Shown in pieces: positions 7,066 through 12,399 of a stretch of 12,399 nt of DNA. Made by a program: the position numbers and the translations under genes. The notes beneath the pieces were generated by a model that searched no databases, had not been told where the DNA came from, and saw only the letters and a program-made list of their open reading frames with translations. Source of the stretch: PNMQ01 sp964478775 (GTDB taxonomy: Bacteria > Pseudomonadota > Alphaproteobacteria > Paracaedibacterales > CAIOTO01); contig CAYZJC010000034.1 of the NCBI GenBank assembly GCA_964478775.1, forward strand, positions 1 to 12,399, given 5' to 3'. Numbering within the stretch: position 1 is the first letter of the stretch; the number at the start of each line of letters is the position of its first letter.

Positions 7066-7974
7066 TTATAATACATTCCATTGCATATAGGGGTGAAATG
7101 TACCTTTATTCCATTCCACCTGTCCAACGACTTTATACGTGAAGCGTTTCACACCTGCTGCGCTTGCCTTAGCGGTTGCAAGGTCATATTGTGGGTCAAT
7201 TTCACGGGCAATATCAAAGGCTGCGCAGTCACCCCGTTGAATAACATATAAAACGGCAGCATCGCCTTTGTTTTGTGTGATGATGTCACTTAATTCTTGC
7301 ATGTGCTTTGCGCCCCGCTCTGTTACGGAATCTGGAAATTTAGCGATTGTATTGTGTTTTAAATGGACACTTTTTACTTCTAAATAGAGACAAGTATCAT
7401 TGGGCGCATCTGCTTGGCGAGATGACTTTGTTAACAAAAAATCTACCCTTGAATTTTTCCCATACTTCACTTCCCTTTTAACAGTGTCATACGCTTTGCA
7501 TTCTTGAACCCAGCCTTGGGTGAGGGCATATTCCACCATCGTGTTGGCTGCATGTGTGTTAATGCCGACCCAACTTCCTTGTGTGCCCTCGTTATGTGAA
7601 GGGTCATAAAACCATTCTAGTGTATAACGCAATTTTCGTGTTGTACTTGTTCCATGGTCGACGAGCATCACAACAGGCCCTAGTGCATCCGCTGGTAAAT
7701 TGTGGTTTGCTTCAACTTGCGCCCAATCGATATGGGTTATATCTTGTGGCAGGTCTTGAATGCAGCTATCCCATCCACACAATAAGTGACTGACTTGTTT
7801 TGGCATGCCAAGCAGTGAACCTGAATTGGCACAATGTGCAGTTACCACTTCAAATGAAATGGTTTTATCTTCATGTATATGTACAACTAACGCATCGGCT
7901 AAGAAGCGCTTATAGCGGCGCATCAGGCGTGCAAAGATGACGGGTTTATCAAAGGGGATGATGTGTTGTGACAT
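7066..7974 (-). CDS. sfsA: SfsA family protein (sugar fermentation stimulation homologue), enlarged
   Basis: A 302-residue cytoplasmic protein of the SfsA family, first described as affecting maltose metabolism in E. coli and probably a nucleic-acid-binding nuclease-like protein; its true role is unsettled. It has an OB-fold-like N-terminus (LMRRYKRFLADA, then TAHCANSGSLLGM at 45-57) and a PD-(D/E)XK-like core: EVKYGKNSRVDFLL with Asp178, and YLEVKSV with Glu199 and Lys201, followed by FPDSVTERGAKHMQEL and IDPQYD. Usual length is about 230-240. The excess is mainly an insertion of about 40 residues at roughly 60-98, between the GM of NSGSLLGM and the strand leading to TTRKLRYTLEW, plus a looser segment at about 183-194. 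The ATG at 7974 has AGAAAG 7 bases upstream. It stands divergent from the hydrolase gene. Confidence 0.92.
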   Translation of the reverse strand: MSQHIIPFDKPVIFARLMRRYKRFLADALVVHIHEDKTISFEVVTAHCANSGSLLGMPKQVSHLLCGWDSCIQDLPQDITHIDWAQVEANHNLPADALGPVVMLVDHGTSTTRKLRYTLEWFYDPSHNEGTQGSWVGINTHAANTMVEYALTQGWVQECKAYDTVKREVKYGKNSRVDFLLTKSSRQADAPNDTCLYLEVKSVHLKHNTIAKFPDSVTERGAKHMQELSDIITQNKGDAAVLYVIQRGDCAAFDIAREIDPQYDLATAKASAAGVKRFTYKVVGQVEWNKGTFHPYMQWNVL

Positions 7975-7994
7975 ATTGTAGCTTTCTTATTTTT

Positions 7995-8024
7995 TTACCA
8001 TTATGTAATGAGGTGTCTTATAAT
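7995..8024 (+). promoter_or_regulatory. Candidate sigma70-type promoter for the alpha/beta hydrolase gene
   Basis: A perfect -10 hexamer, TATAAT (8019-8024), lies 34 bases before the ATG at 8059. A weak -35, TTACCA (7995-8000), is 18 bases upstream of it. It sits in the 84-base divergent spacer shared with sfsA. Confidence 0.4.
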
Positions 8025-8058
8025 AAACTGGTAAGTTCTCTCATCCAAGGCCTATTTT

Positions 8059-8982
8059 ATGGAAATACTATCTCCAGCAGTTCATGAACGTCATTTTATA
8101 ACGGCTTATCATGCAAATGGTACACACCAAATGAGTTATCAAGTGTTTGGAAATCCTTGTGCGCCACTGATTCTTATGGTGCATGGCCTAACCCGCAATA
8201 GTCATGACTTTGATGAAATAGCCTCTGCGTTGTCACAGTGTTATTATGTGGTGTGCCCTGATATTGTGGGGCGTGGAGAAAGCGATTGGCTGCCTTGTGA
8301 CTCTACTTATTCTTATGAACAGTATTTTGCCGACCTTATTGTATTGGTGCAACATATTGCGCAAGTGCAAAAACAAAACGGAAGGGAGGATGCTTTTACA
8401 GAACCATTTATATGGATTGGAACATCAATGGGGGGGATATTGGGTATGATGATGGCTGCACTTGATCATTCACGTGTTCATCATTTAATTCTCAATGACA
8501 TTGGGCCTGAAATAAACCCAACTTCTCTTGCAAAAATTCAAGATGCTTTGGCGTTTTACCCAGAATTTAAAAATTTTACTGAAGCAAAAGCTTATGTCAT
8601 AAAAGCATATCAAGGTATTGGACCTTTGAGTGATGAGATGTGGACTAAGAAAACAAAGGATATGTTAAGCAATAAAAATGAGGGACCAGATGCCCCCTTA
8701 ACTTTACATTATGATAAGCGTGTGGTGCGCTACAACTTAACCTCGGAACAGATTGCAAATGGCATTAATCTGTGGCCAATTTGGAACAAGATTAACGCAC
8801 AAGTTGATGTGATTCACGGTCAGGAGTCTAATGTGTTACCCTCTACACTTTTAACAGCAATGCAAGACTCAAAGCCTTCGATGCGGCATGTTACAATTCC
8901 ATCTACCGCCCATGCCCCATGTCTGTCTTTGCCTATGGTCATTGACACCGTTCAATGCTGGCTGAATATGAAACAACGCTAG
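8059..8982 (+). CDS. Alpha/beta hydrolase, substrate unknown
   Basis: A 307-residue cytoplasmic alpha/beta-hydrolase-fold protein. The oxyanion-hole motif is HGLTRNSHDF (42-51), the strand-4 turn is DIVGRGESDW (68-77), and the nucleophile elbow is GTSMGG with Ser123. The catalytic His is probably His285 in STAHAPCL. A helical cap of about 80 residues follows the LILNDIGPEI strand. The expected acid after strand 7, normally an Asp in a pattern like G-x-x-S-D-x-L, is replaced by Asn258 in HGQESNVLP; Glu256 two residues earlier might substitute. The ATG at 8059 has CCAAGG 8 bases upstream. It is transcribed alone, divergent from sfsA and convergent with suhB. Family membership is clear, but esterase, lipase, C-C hydrolase or an inactive variant cannot be told apart from the sequence. 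Confidence 0.88.
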   Translation: MEILSPAVHERHFITAYHANGTHQMSYQVFGNPCAPLILMVHGLTRNSHDFDEIASALSQCYYVVCPDIVGRGESDWLPCDSTYSYEQYFADLIVLVQHIAQVQKQNGREDAFTEPFIWIGTSMGGILGMMMAALDHSRVHHLILNDIGPEINPTSLAKIQDALAFYPEFKNFTEAKAYVIKAYQGIGPLSDEMWTKKTKDMLSNKNEGPDAPLTLHYDKRVVRYNLTSEQIANGINLWPIWNKINAQVDVIHGQESNVLPSTLLTAMQDSKPSMRHVTIPSTAHAPCLSLPMVIDTVQCWLNMKQR

Positions 8983-9042
8983 GAGATCATTCATCTCTTC
9001 TTCAGCTTCATTGAAAGGGGGCATAGATGATAAGAATGTATG

Positions 9043-9061
9043 ACAGCTCAACATGAGCTGT
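9043..9061. terminator. Possible bidirectional terminator hairpin between hydrolase and suhB genes
   Basis: ACAGCTCA and TGAGCTGT form a perfect 8-bp stem with a 3-base loop (ACA), located between two convergent stop codons (8982 and 9087). The flanks are T-containing on both strands but neither has a clean U-tract, so termination efficiency is uncertain. Confidence 0.45.
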
Positions 9062-9086
9062 GTATTACTATTAGAATTTAAAAACT

Positions 9087-9892
9087 TTATAAAAGTTCAA
9101 AGACAGATTTATGCAACTGAGGATTTCCTGCTAAAATAGAAGACTTATCTAAAACGTCTTTATCGCCGGAAATTGTCGTAACAGTTCCACCTGCTTCTTG
9201 TATAAACAAGACACCAGCAGCATAGTCCCACAAATTCATCGGTTCTTCAAAGAAAACATCAAAACGACCACAGGCAACATACGCCAAATCGAGTGCGTGT
9301 GCACCCAATTGACGGATACCTGCTGTATTGTTGACCATACTTGATAAGCGGCGTTTAAAAATCTCTGGGTTTCCAGCATGTCTATAAGGGGTTCCCATAC
9401 CGACTAGTGCTTCGTCAAGATGACGGCGTGCTGAAACACGAATGCGACGTTGGTTGAGGTATGCCCCTTTGCCTTTTTCAGACCAAAACATCTCATCTTT
9501 AATAGGGTCGTAGGTAACACCAGCAATAATTTCCTCACCCATTTTGAGGGCAACTGTAATAGCAAATTGAGGTATGCCGTGTAGAAAATTACTTGTACCA
9601 TCTAAGGGGTCAATAATCCAAGTTTGATTAGTGTCTTCGCCTTCAATCACCCCAGATTCTTCTGTGATAAACCCAAATTTAGGTCTCGCTTTTTGAAGTT
9701 CAGCAATTAAAATCTNNNNNNNNNNGAGCGTTTGTCTGCACTTGAAACAAAGTCACCTAAGTTTTTTCGTGAAACTTGTAAATGTTCTAATTCGCCAAAG
9801 TCACGCACCAAAGCACGTGAAGCTTTTTCCATAGCCGCAGTCATTACGTTAACAATTGCGGAACGTGTTGTAAATCTTGAAGATAATGACAT
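9087..9892 (-). CDS. suhB: SuhB-like inositol-1-monophosphatase family protein, interrupted by a 10-N gap
   Basis: A Mg2+-dependent phosphatase of the inositol monophosphatase family; in E. coli SuhB also acts in the rRNA antitermination complex. The first 55 residues (MSLSSRFTT... to SSADKR) are in one frame, and after the N run the gene resumes in another frame at ILIAELQKAR. The metal and catalytic motifs all lie after the gap: ITEESG, IDPLDGTSNF and LWDYAAG. The join SADKR-[S-x-x]-ILIAEL needs 5 bases where 10 N are written (or 5 plus a multiple of 3). With 5 bases, the protein is 266 residues, against 267 in E. coli. I therefore read it as an intact gene with a placeholder gap, not a pseudogene. 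The ATG at 9892 is 2 bases after the efp stop, with AAGGA 7 bases upstream inside efp, so translation is probably coupled to efp. Confidence 0.9.
9716..9725. other. Assembly gap (10 N)
   Basis: Ten unresolved bases inside suhB. The flanking reading frames fit only if the true length is 2 more than a multiple of 3, so 10 is a placeholder, not a measured length. Confidence 0.95.
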
Positions 9893-9894
9893 AA

Positions 9895-10461
9895 TTAGTC
9901 CTTGAAGCGTTCTACATAAGAACAATCTGCCGTATTCACAACAATTTTCATTCCAGTCGAAATGTGCGGTGGAACCATGACACGAAGGCCATTACTTAAT
10001 GTGGCAGGCTTGTATGAAGAAGAGGCTGTTTGCCCCTTGACAACGGGTTCAGCTTCACTAATTTCAAGCACAACTGTGTCAGGTAATTGTACAGCAATGG
10101 GTCTGCCTTCATACAGGGATAATTTAACAATCATGCTATCTTGCAAAAAGGCTGCACCCTCACCAACAAAGTCTTTAGAAATATTGATTTGCTCAAATGT
10201 TTCTTGGTCCATAAATACAAGATCATCACCTTCTTCATATAAGAATTGATGGTCCATTTCGTCTAAGTAAACGCGTTCTACAGTTTCAGCAGAGCGAAAA
10301 CGTTCATTGAGCTTGGTACCTTCAACAAGGCTTTTCATTTCAGCTTGCATATATGCACCACCTTTTCCAGGCTGTACATGCTGGGTCTTCGTGACGGCCC
10401 AAAGTTTTCCTTGATAATTAATAATATTGCCAACGCGAATTTCATTGCCGCTGATCTTCAT
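9895..10461 (-). CDS. efp: Elongation factor P
   Basis: A 188-residue EF-P, which binds between the ribosomal P and E sites and relieves stalling at consecutive prolines. The N-terminal KOW-like domain contains VQPGKGGAY with Lys33 at the loop tip, the position that is beta-lysylated in E. coli (Lys34); no modification enzyme genes are in the window. Two OB domains follow, with KLNERFRSAETVERVYLDE as a strongly conserved stretch and a C-terminus ending GMKIVVNTADCSYVERFKD. The frame is open further upstream to base 10503, but that would overlap the tRNA gene; the ATG at 10461 (MKISGNEIRVGN) matches the alphaproteobacterial start and has AGGA about 10 bases upstream. It lies 41 bases after the tRNA-Met 3' end and 2 bases before suhB. 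A proline-repeat protein is encoded nearby and would be a natural EF-P client. Confidence 0.97.
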   Translation of the reverse strand: MKISGNEIRVGNIINYQGKLWAVTKTQHVQPGKGGAYMQAEMKSLVEGTKLNERFRSAETVERVYLDEMDHQFLYEEGDDLVFMDQETFEQINISKDFVGEGAAFLQDSMIVKLSLYEGRPIAVQLPDTVVLEISEAEPVVKGQTASSSYKPATLSNGLRVMVPPHISTGMKIVVNTADCSYVERFKD

Positions 10462-10502
10462 AGCTAAAAATCCTAAAAATAAATTGAATACAGGGGAAAG
10501 CA

Positions 10503-10579
10503 TGGTAGCGGAGGAGGGATTCGAACCCCCGACACGCGGATTATGATTCCGCTGCTCTAACCGACTGAGCTACTCCGCC
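10503..10579 (-). tRNA. tRNA-Met (anticodon CAT), elongator type
   Basis: The 77-base - strand sequence folds into a full cloverleaf: acceptor GGCGGAG/CTCCGCT (with a G1-U72 pair), D-arm GCTC...GAGC, anticodon stem GCGGA/TCCGC with the loop ATCATAA (anticodon CAT at 10543-10545), T-arm GGGGG-TTCGAAT-CCCTC, discriminator A and an encoded CCA (10503-10505). The lack of a C1xA72 mismatch and of three consecutive G-C pairs in the anticodon stem rules out the initiator. A tRNA-Ile2, whose CAT anticodon is changed by lysidine, cannot be fully excluded by eye. Confidence 0.95.
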
Positions 10580-10591
10580 AAATGATAAAAA

Positions 10592-10621
10592 AACATACCA
10601 TGTGTGGGAAACCTGCGTCAA
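10592..10621 (-). promoter_or_regulatory. Promoter for the tRNA-Met / efp / suhB unit
   Basis: On the - strand TTGACG (-35, 5 of 6 consensus bases, 10616-10621) is followed after 18 bases by TATGTT (-10, 10592-10597). The predicted start at about 10585 is a few bases before the mature tRNA 5' end at 10579. No terminator is visible between tRNA and efp, so the promoter probably serves all three genes. Confidence 0.6.
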
Positions 10622-10801
10622 TCAAAAAGTTGCAATTTTCAAAACATTTTATGAATGAATAAGGATTATTGAAGGAAAATTATGTATATAAAGATTAAAA
10701 TTACAAGTTTTTTTCTACATTATTAAAACTTTGTAAAGGATTGAGCCTTACAATAATAGGTGAAGGTGAAACATACCGTTGGAAAATTGGATACTATTAA
10801 G

Positions 10802-11953
10802 ATGAAAAATACCTATACCTATCTCACATATGCTTTAATGATTTCTTCCGCTGTTGCGCAAGAAGCGGGTGACGCCGTAGGGTCTGCTTCTGCAACGCCT
10901 GTGTCAGGTGCTGTTGCAGCCAAAGCAAATGCGTTGGCGGGTGATATGGTTTCGAAAAGTGAAAAATTGCCAGCAGTGCCAGTTGTGTCTGCTGAAAAAA
11001 AAGAAGAAATAAAAGCCAACAATACCCCGCCCAAAGTGAATATGAACACAGCTCTTGCTGCGGAAGTGAACATGGGTGTAGAAGAAGACTCATTAGGGGG
11101 GGATGGACAAGGTCAAAGTAAAGCACCTAAAATTGCTTCCGGTGAAGAATATGTGAAAACAGTTGTTGAAAAATTGGGAAAAAATTTGATTCCTGATAGC
11201 GATTTCATGGCCCAAGCAGCAATTGCTTTTCAAGTACCATCACATGAACCTTCTAAGTCTGCGACATTATGTATTGTGAAAACAAGTGCGGACCGTATAT
11301 ACCGTATACACTCTTTTGATCTTAAGCAAAATGGGCGAGTGAGAAACCCATATGAATTGAAAGTGTATAACGATTTTATGACAAAGAAAAAAGGTGATAA
11401 AACACGTTATACAGTTCCACGTGAGCCAAAAGACCCTAAGTCGCCACTAGTCACTTACGATGTTACTGTGGTCGCGAGATATTATGAGAATATTTGTTTT
11501 ACGCAGTATTTAAACCTTGCTGATAGTCTTAAGGGTGATTCAACTAACGCCCCCGCATCAGCGCCGGTAGTAGCGGCAGTAGTCACTCCTCCTCCTGCGC
11601 CAGTAGCAGCGGCAGTAGTCACGCCCCCACCTGCACCAGTAGCAGCGGCAGTAGTCACTCCTCCTCCTGCACCAGTAGCAGCGGCAGTCGTCACTCCTCC
11701 TCCTGCGCCAGTAGCAGCGGCAGTCGTCACTCCTCCTCCTGCGCCAGTAGCTCCAGCAGTCGTCACTCCTCCTCCTGCACCAGTAGCAGCGGCAGCAGTA
11801 ACTAAGACCCCTCCTGCGCCAGTAGTAGCGGCAGCAGTAACTCAGACCCCTCCCGCACCAGTAGCTCCAGCAGTAGTGAAGAATAAATCACCTGTTAAAA
11901 TAGGGGTGCAGCTCTTGCCTGATAATTATAAAAATCCACTTAAATCAAGTTAA
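10802..11953 (+). CDS. Secreted protein of unknown family with a Pro/Ala-rich tandem-repeat tail
   Basis: From the ATG at 10802 this gives 383 residues. Residues 1-19 look like a signal peptide: a short start, a hydrophobic stretch (YLTYALMISSAVA) and an AVA-QE cleavage site, so the protein is probably exported. Residues 20-110 are Ala/Lys/Glu-rich and probably disordered. Residues about 115-240 seem to be the only folded domain, mixing beta-type strands (ATLCIVKTSADRIYRIHSF, YDVTVVARYYENICFTQYL) with two cysteines, Cys157 and Cys232, that could form a disulfide. I do not recognise this domain. From about residue 254 come nine units of 12-13 residues of the APVAAAVVTPPP type, then a 20-residue unrelated end. 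The GTG at 10760 is in frame, but only the ATG at 10802 puts the signal peptide at the N-terminus. The upstream promoter is unclear. Function is unknown; a cell-envelope or cell-surface spacer role is a guess. Confidence 0.8.
   Translation: MKNTYTYLTYALMISSAVAQEAGDAVGSASATPVSGAVAAKANALAGDMVSKSEKLPAVPVVSAEKKEEIKANNTPPKVNMNTALAAEVNMGVEEDSLGGDGQGQSKAPKIASGEEYVKTVVEKLGKNLIPDSDFMAQAAIAFQVPSHEPSKSATLCIVKTSADRIYRIHSFDLKQNGRVRNPYELKVYNDFMTKKKGDKTRYTVPREPKDPKSPLVTYDVTVVARYYENICFTQYLNLADSLKGDSTNAPASAPVVAAVVTPPPAPVAAAVVTPPPAPVAAAVVTPPPAPVAAAVVTPPPAPVAAAVVTPPPAPVAPAVVTPPPAPVAAAAVTKTPPAPVVAAAVTQTPPAPVAPAVVKNKSPVKIGVQLLPDNYKNPLKSS
11561..11884 (+). repeat. Nine tandem 36/39-bp coding repeats (Pro/Ala-rich)
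   Basis: Six units of exactly 36 bases start at 11561, 11597, 11633, 11669, 11705 and 11741. Two 39-base units follow at 11777 and 11816, and a shorter degenerate ninth begins at 11855. Unit sense is APVAAAVVTPPP with variants APVVAAVVTPPP (unit 1), APVAPAVVTPPP (unit 6), and the 13-residue forms APVAAAAVTKTPP and APVVAAAVTQTPP. Units 2-5 are identical in protein but differ by synonymous bases. There are no spacers and the period matches whole codons, so this is protein-repeat DNA, not a CRISPR array. Confidence 0.95.
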
Positions 11954-11976
11954 CCTGTTACAGACAATCTATAAAA

Positions 11977-12009
11977 GAAAAGGCCTTGAGTTATCCCCAA
12001 GACCTTTTC
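11977..12009. terminator. Bidirectional Rho-independent terminator between convergent genes
   Basis: GAAAAGG-C-CTTG pairs with CAAG-A-CCTTTTC as an 11-bp stem with one mismatch and a loop of about 10 bases (AGTTATCCCC). On the - strand the stem is followed by TTTTAT (CCTTTTCTTTTAT), suiting the peptidase gene that ends at 12025; on the + strand the arm itself supplies TTTT. It lies between stop codons at 11953 and 12025. Confidence 0.65.
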
Positions 12010-12024
12010 ACATTTAAACAGCTA

Positions 12025-12399
12025 TTATTTGCGTCTATCTTTCCAAGTTTGCATAGCTTTGAGGGTGTAGGCAAGATGTGTCGCTGCTTCCTTATGTTGA
12101 GAAAAACGATCGGAGCCTGCAAAATGACCGCCAGCTTCATAGGTGTGAACAAAAGTTATCCCCTCTTTGTCTGTCCTCGATGCTTGCATTTTAAAGGCAA
12201 ACTTGAAGGGTTCCCAATACGGTACGCGATGATCAGCAAGACCAGCGGTGAGCAGTATATCAGGATAGTCGTGTGTGCTGACATTGTAAATTGGGTCGTA
12301 TTGTGCAATATAATTGAAAGCTTCTTCATTTGAAGGGTTGCCCCATTCGTGAAACTCTCCTTGGGTGAGGGGAAGGCCAGGGTTTAGCATGTCTTTTAA
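12025..12399 (-). CDS. ptrB: Oligopeptidase B-like S9 family peptidase, C-terminal fragment (runs off the window)
   Basis: The last 124 residues of a prolyl-oligopeptidase-family serine peptidase, closest in motif to oligopeptidase B, a cytoplasmic or periplasmic enzyme that cuts short peptides after Arg or Lys. GLPLTQGEFHEWGNP matches the family stretch after the nucleophile region, and YPDILLTAGLADHRVPYWEP carries the catalytic Asp (codon at 12232-12234) and the conserved RVxYWEP typical of oligopeptidase B. The catalytic His is in EAGGHFAGSDRF (codon at 12124-12126). The frame is open through the window edge (LKD before the first Met), so the ATG at 12390 is internal. The nucleophile Ser and the beta-propeller lie outside. 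The symbol is a best guess within the family. Confidence 0.88.
   Translation of the reverse strand, partial: LKDMLNPGLPLTQGEFHEWGNPSNEEAFNYIAQYDPIYNVSTHDYPDILLTAGLADHRVPYWEPFKFAFKMQASRTDKEGITFVHTYEAGGHFAGSDRFSQHKEAATHLAYTLKAMQTWKDRRK

Noticed and set aside
9707..9892. Reading the 5' part of suhB as a separate short gene ending just past the gap
   Set aside because: The apparent stop depends on the arbitrary 10-N length. Protein similarity continues on the other side in a shifted frame.
10462..10503. N-terminal extension of EF-P to base 10503
   Set aside because: It would read through the spacer to the 3' end of the tRNA, and the family start MKISGNEIRVGN is at 10461.
10503..10579. tRNA-fMet (initiator) or tRNA-Ile2 identity
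   Set aside because: Initiator hallmarks are absent. Ile2 cannot be excluded without a covariance-model comparison, but the sequence resembles alphaproteobacterial elongator Met tRNAs.
11482..11766. A 94-codon open frame on the - strand across the Pro/Ala repeats
   Set aside because: Its product is a pure Thr/Ala/Gly repeat that mirrors the codon-phased repeat of the + strand gene; it has no independent start context, so it is a by-product of the repeat's composition.
11561..11884. Regular 36-base repeats suggestive of a CRISPR array
   Set aside because: Units are directly adjacent with no unique spacers, keep an open reading frame, and vary at synonymous positions. No cas gene is nearby.

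Overview
The window looks like a piece of a moderately AT-rich alphaproteobacterial chromosome. Three things point there: the EF-P type and the tightly linked efp-suhB pair, the suhB/efp/rlmN sequences themselves, and a phasin. An obligate or facultative intracellular order such as Holosporales would fit the base composition, but that placement is an inference from protein style, not something the sequence proves. Almost everything is ordinary chromosomal housekeeping. I see no insertion sequence, prophage, CRISPR array, toxin-antitoxin pair or recognisable defence system. Two runs of N (3156-3232 and 9716-9725) are assembly gaps, and each falls inside coding sequence.

Layout, left half. On the + strand: a possible C-terminal tail of an upstream gene (1-90), a HI0933/YhiN-type flavoprotein (113-1288), an EnvZ-like sensor histidine kinase with no adjacent response regulator (1406-2755), a lysine-rich ORF that runs into the first gap (2846-3250), and a phasin (3288-3650). 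The last two may be one gene split by a mis-sized gap. Facing them on the - strand is a probable operon, sfsA (7066-7974), murJ (5404-6945), rlmN (4289-5383) and ruvX/yqgF (3759-4292). rlmN and ruvX overlap by 4 bases. RlmN modifies rRNA and tRNA, and RuvX/YqgF is tied to 16S rRNA maturation and nucleic-acid repair, so this end serves translation. MurJ serves peptidoglycan export.

Layout, right half. A divergent + strand alpha/beta hydrolase (8059-8982) converges on a - strand unit of tRNA-Met(CAT), efp and suhB (10579 down to 9087). A good sigma70-type promoter precedes the tRNA and no terminator is visible inside the unit, so tRNA and mRNA are probably co-transcribed. To the right is a + strand gene for a secreted protein of unknown family with a proline/alanine-rich tandem-repeat tail (10802-11953). 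A good stem-loop (11977-12009) then separates it from the C-terminal end of an oligopeptidase B-like S9 peptidase that runs off the window (12025-12399, - strand).

The points most worth a second look are the repeat-bearing secreted protein, the lysine-rich ORF next to the phasin, an Asn where the hydrolase family carries its catalytic acid, an insertion of about 40 residues in SfsA, and the reconstruction of suhB across its gap. None amounts to a clear new system. No stretch longer than 300 bases lacks a gene.
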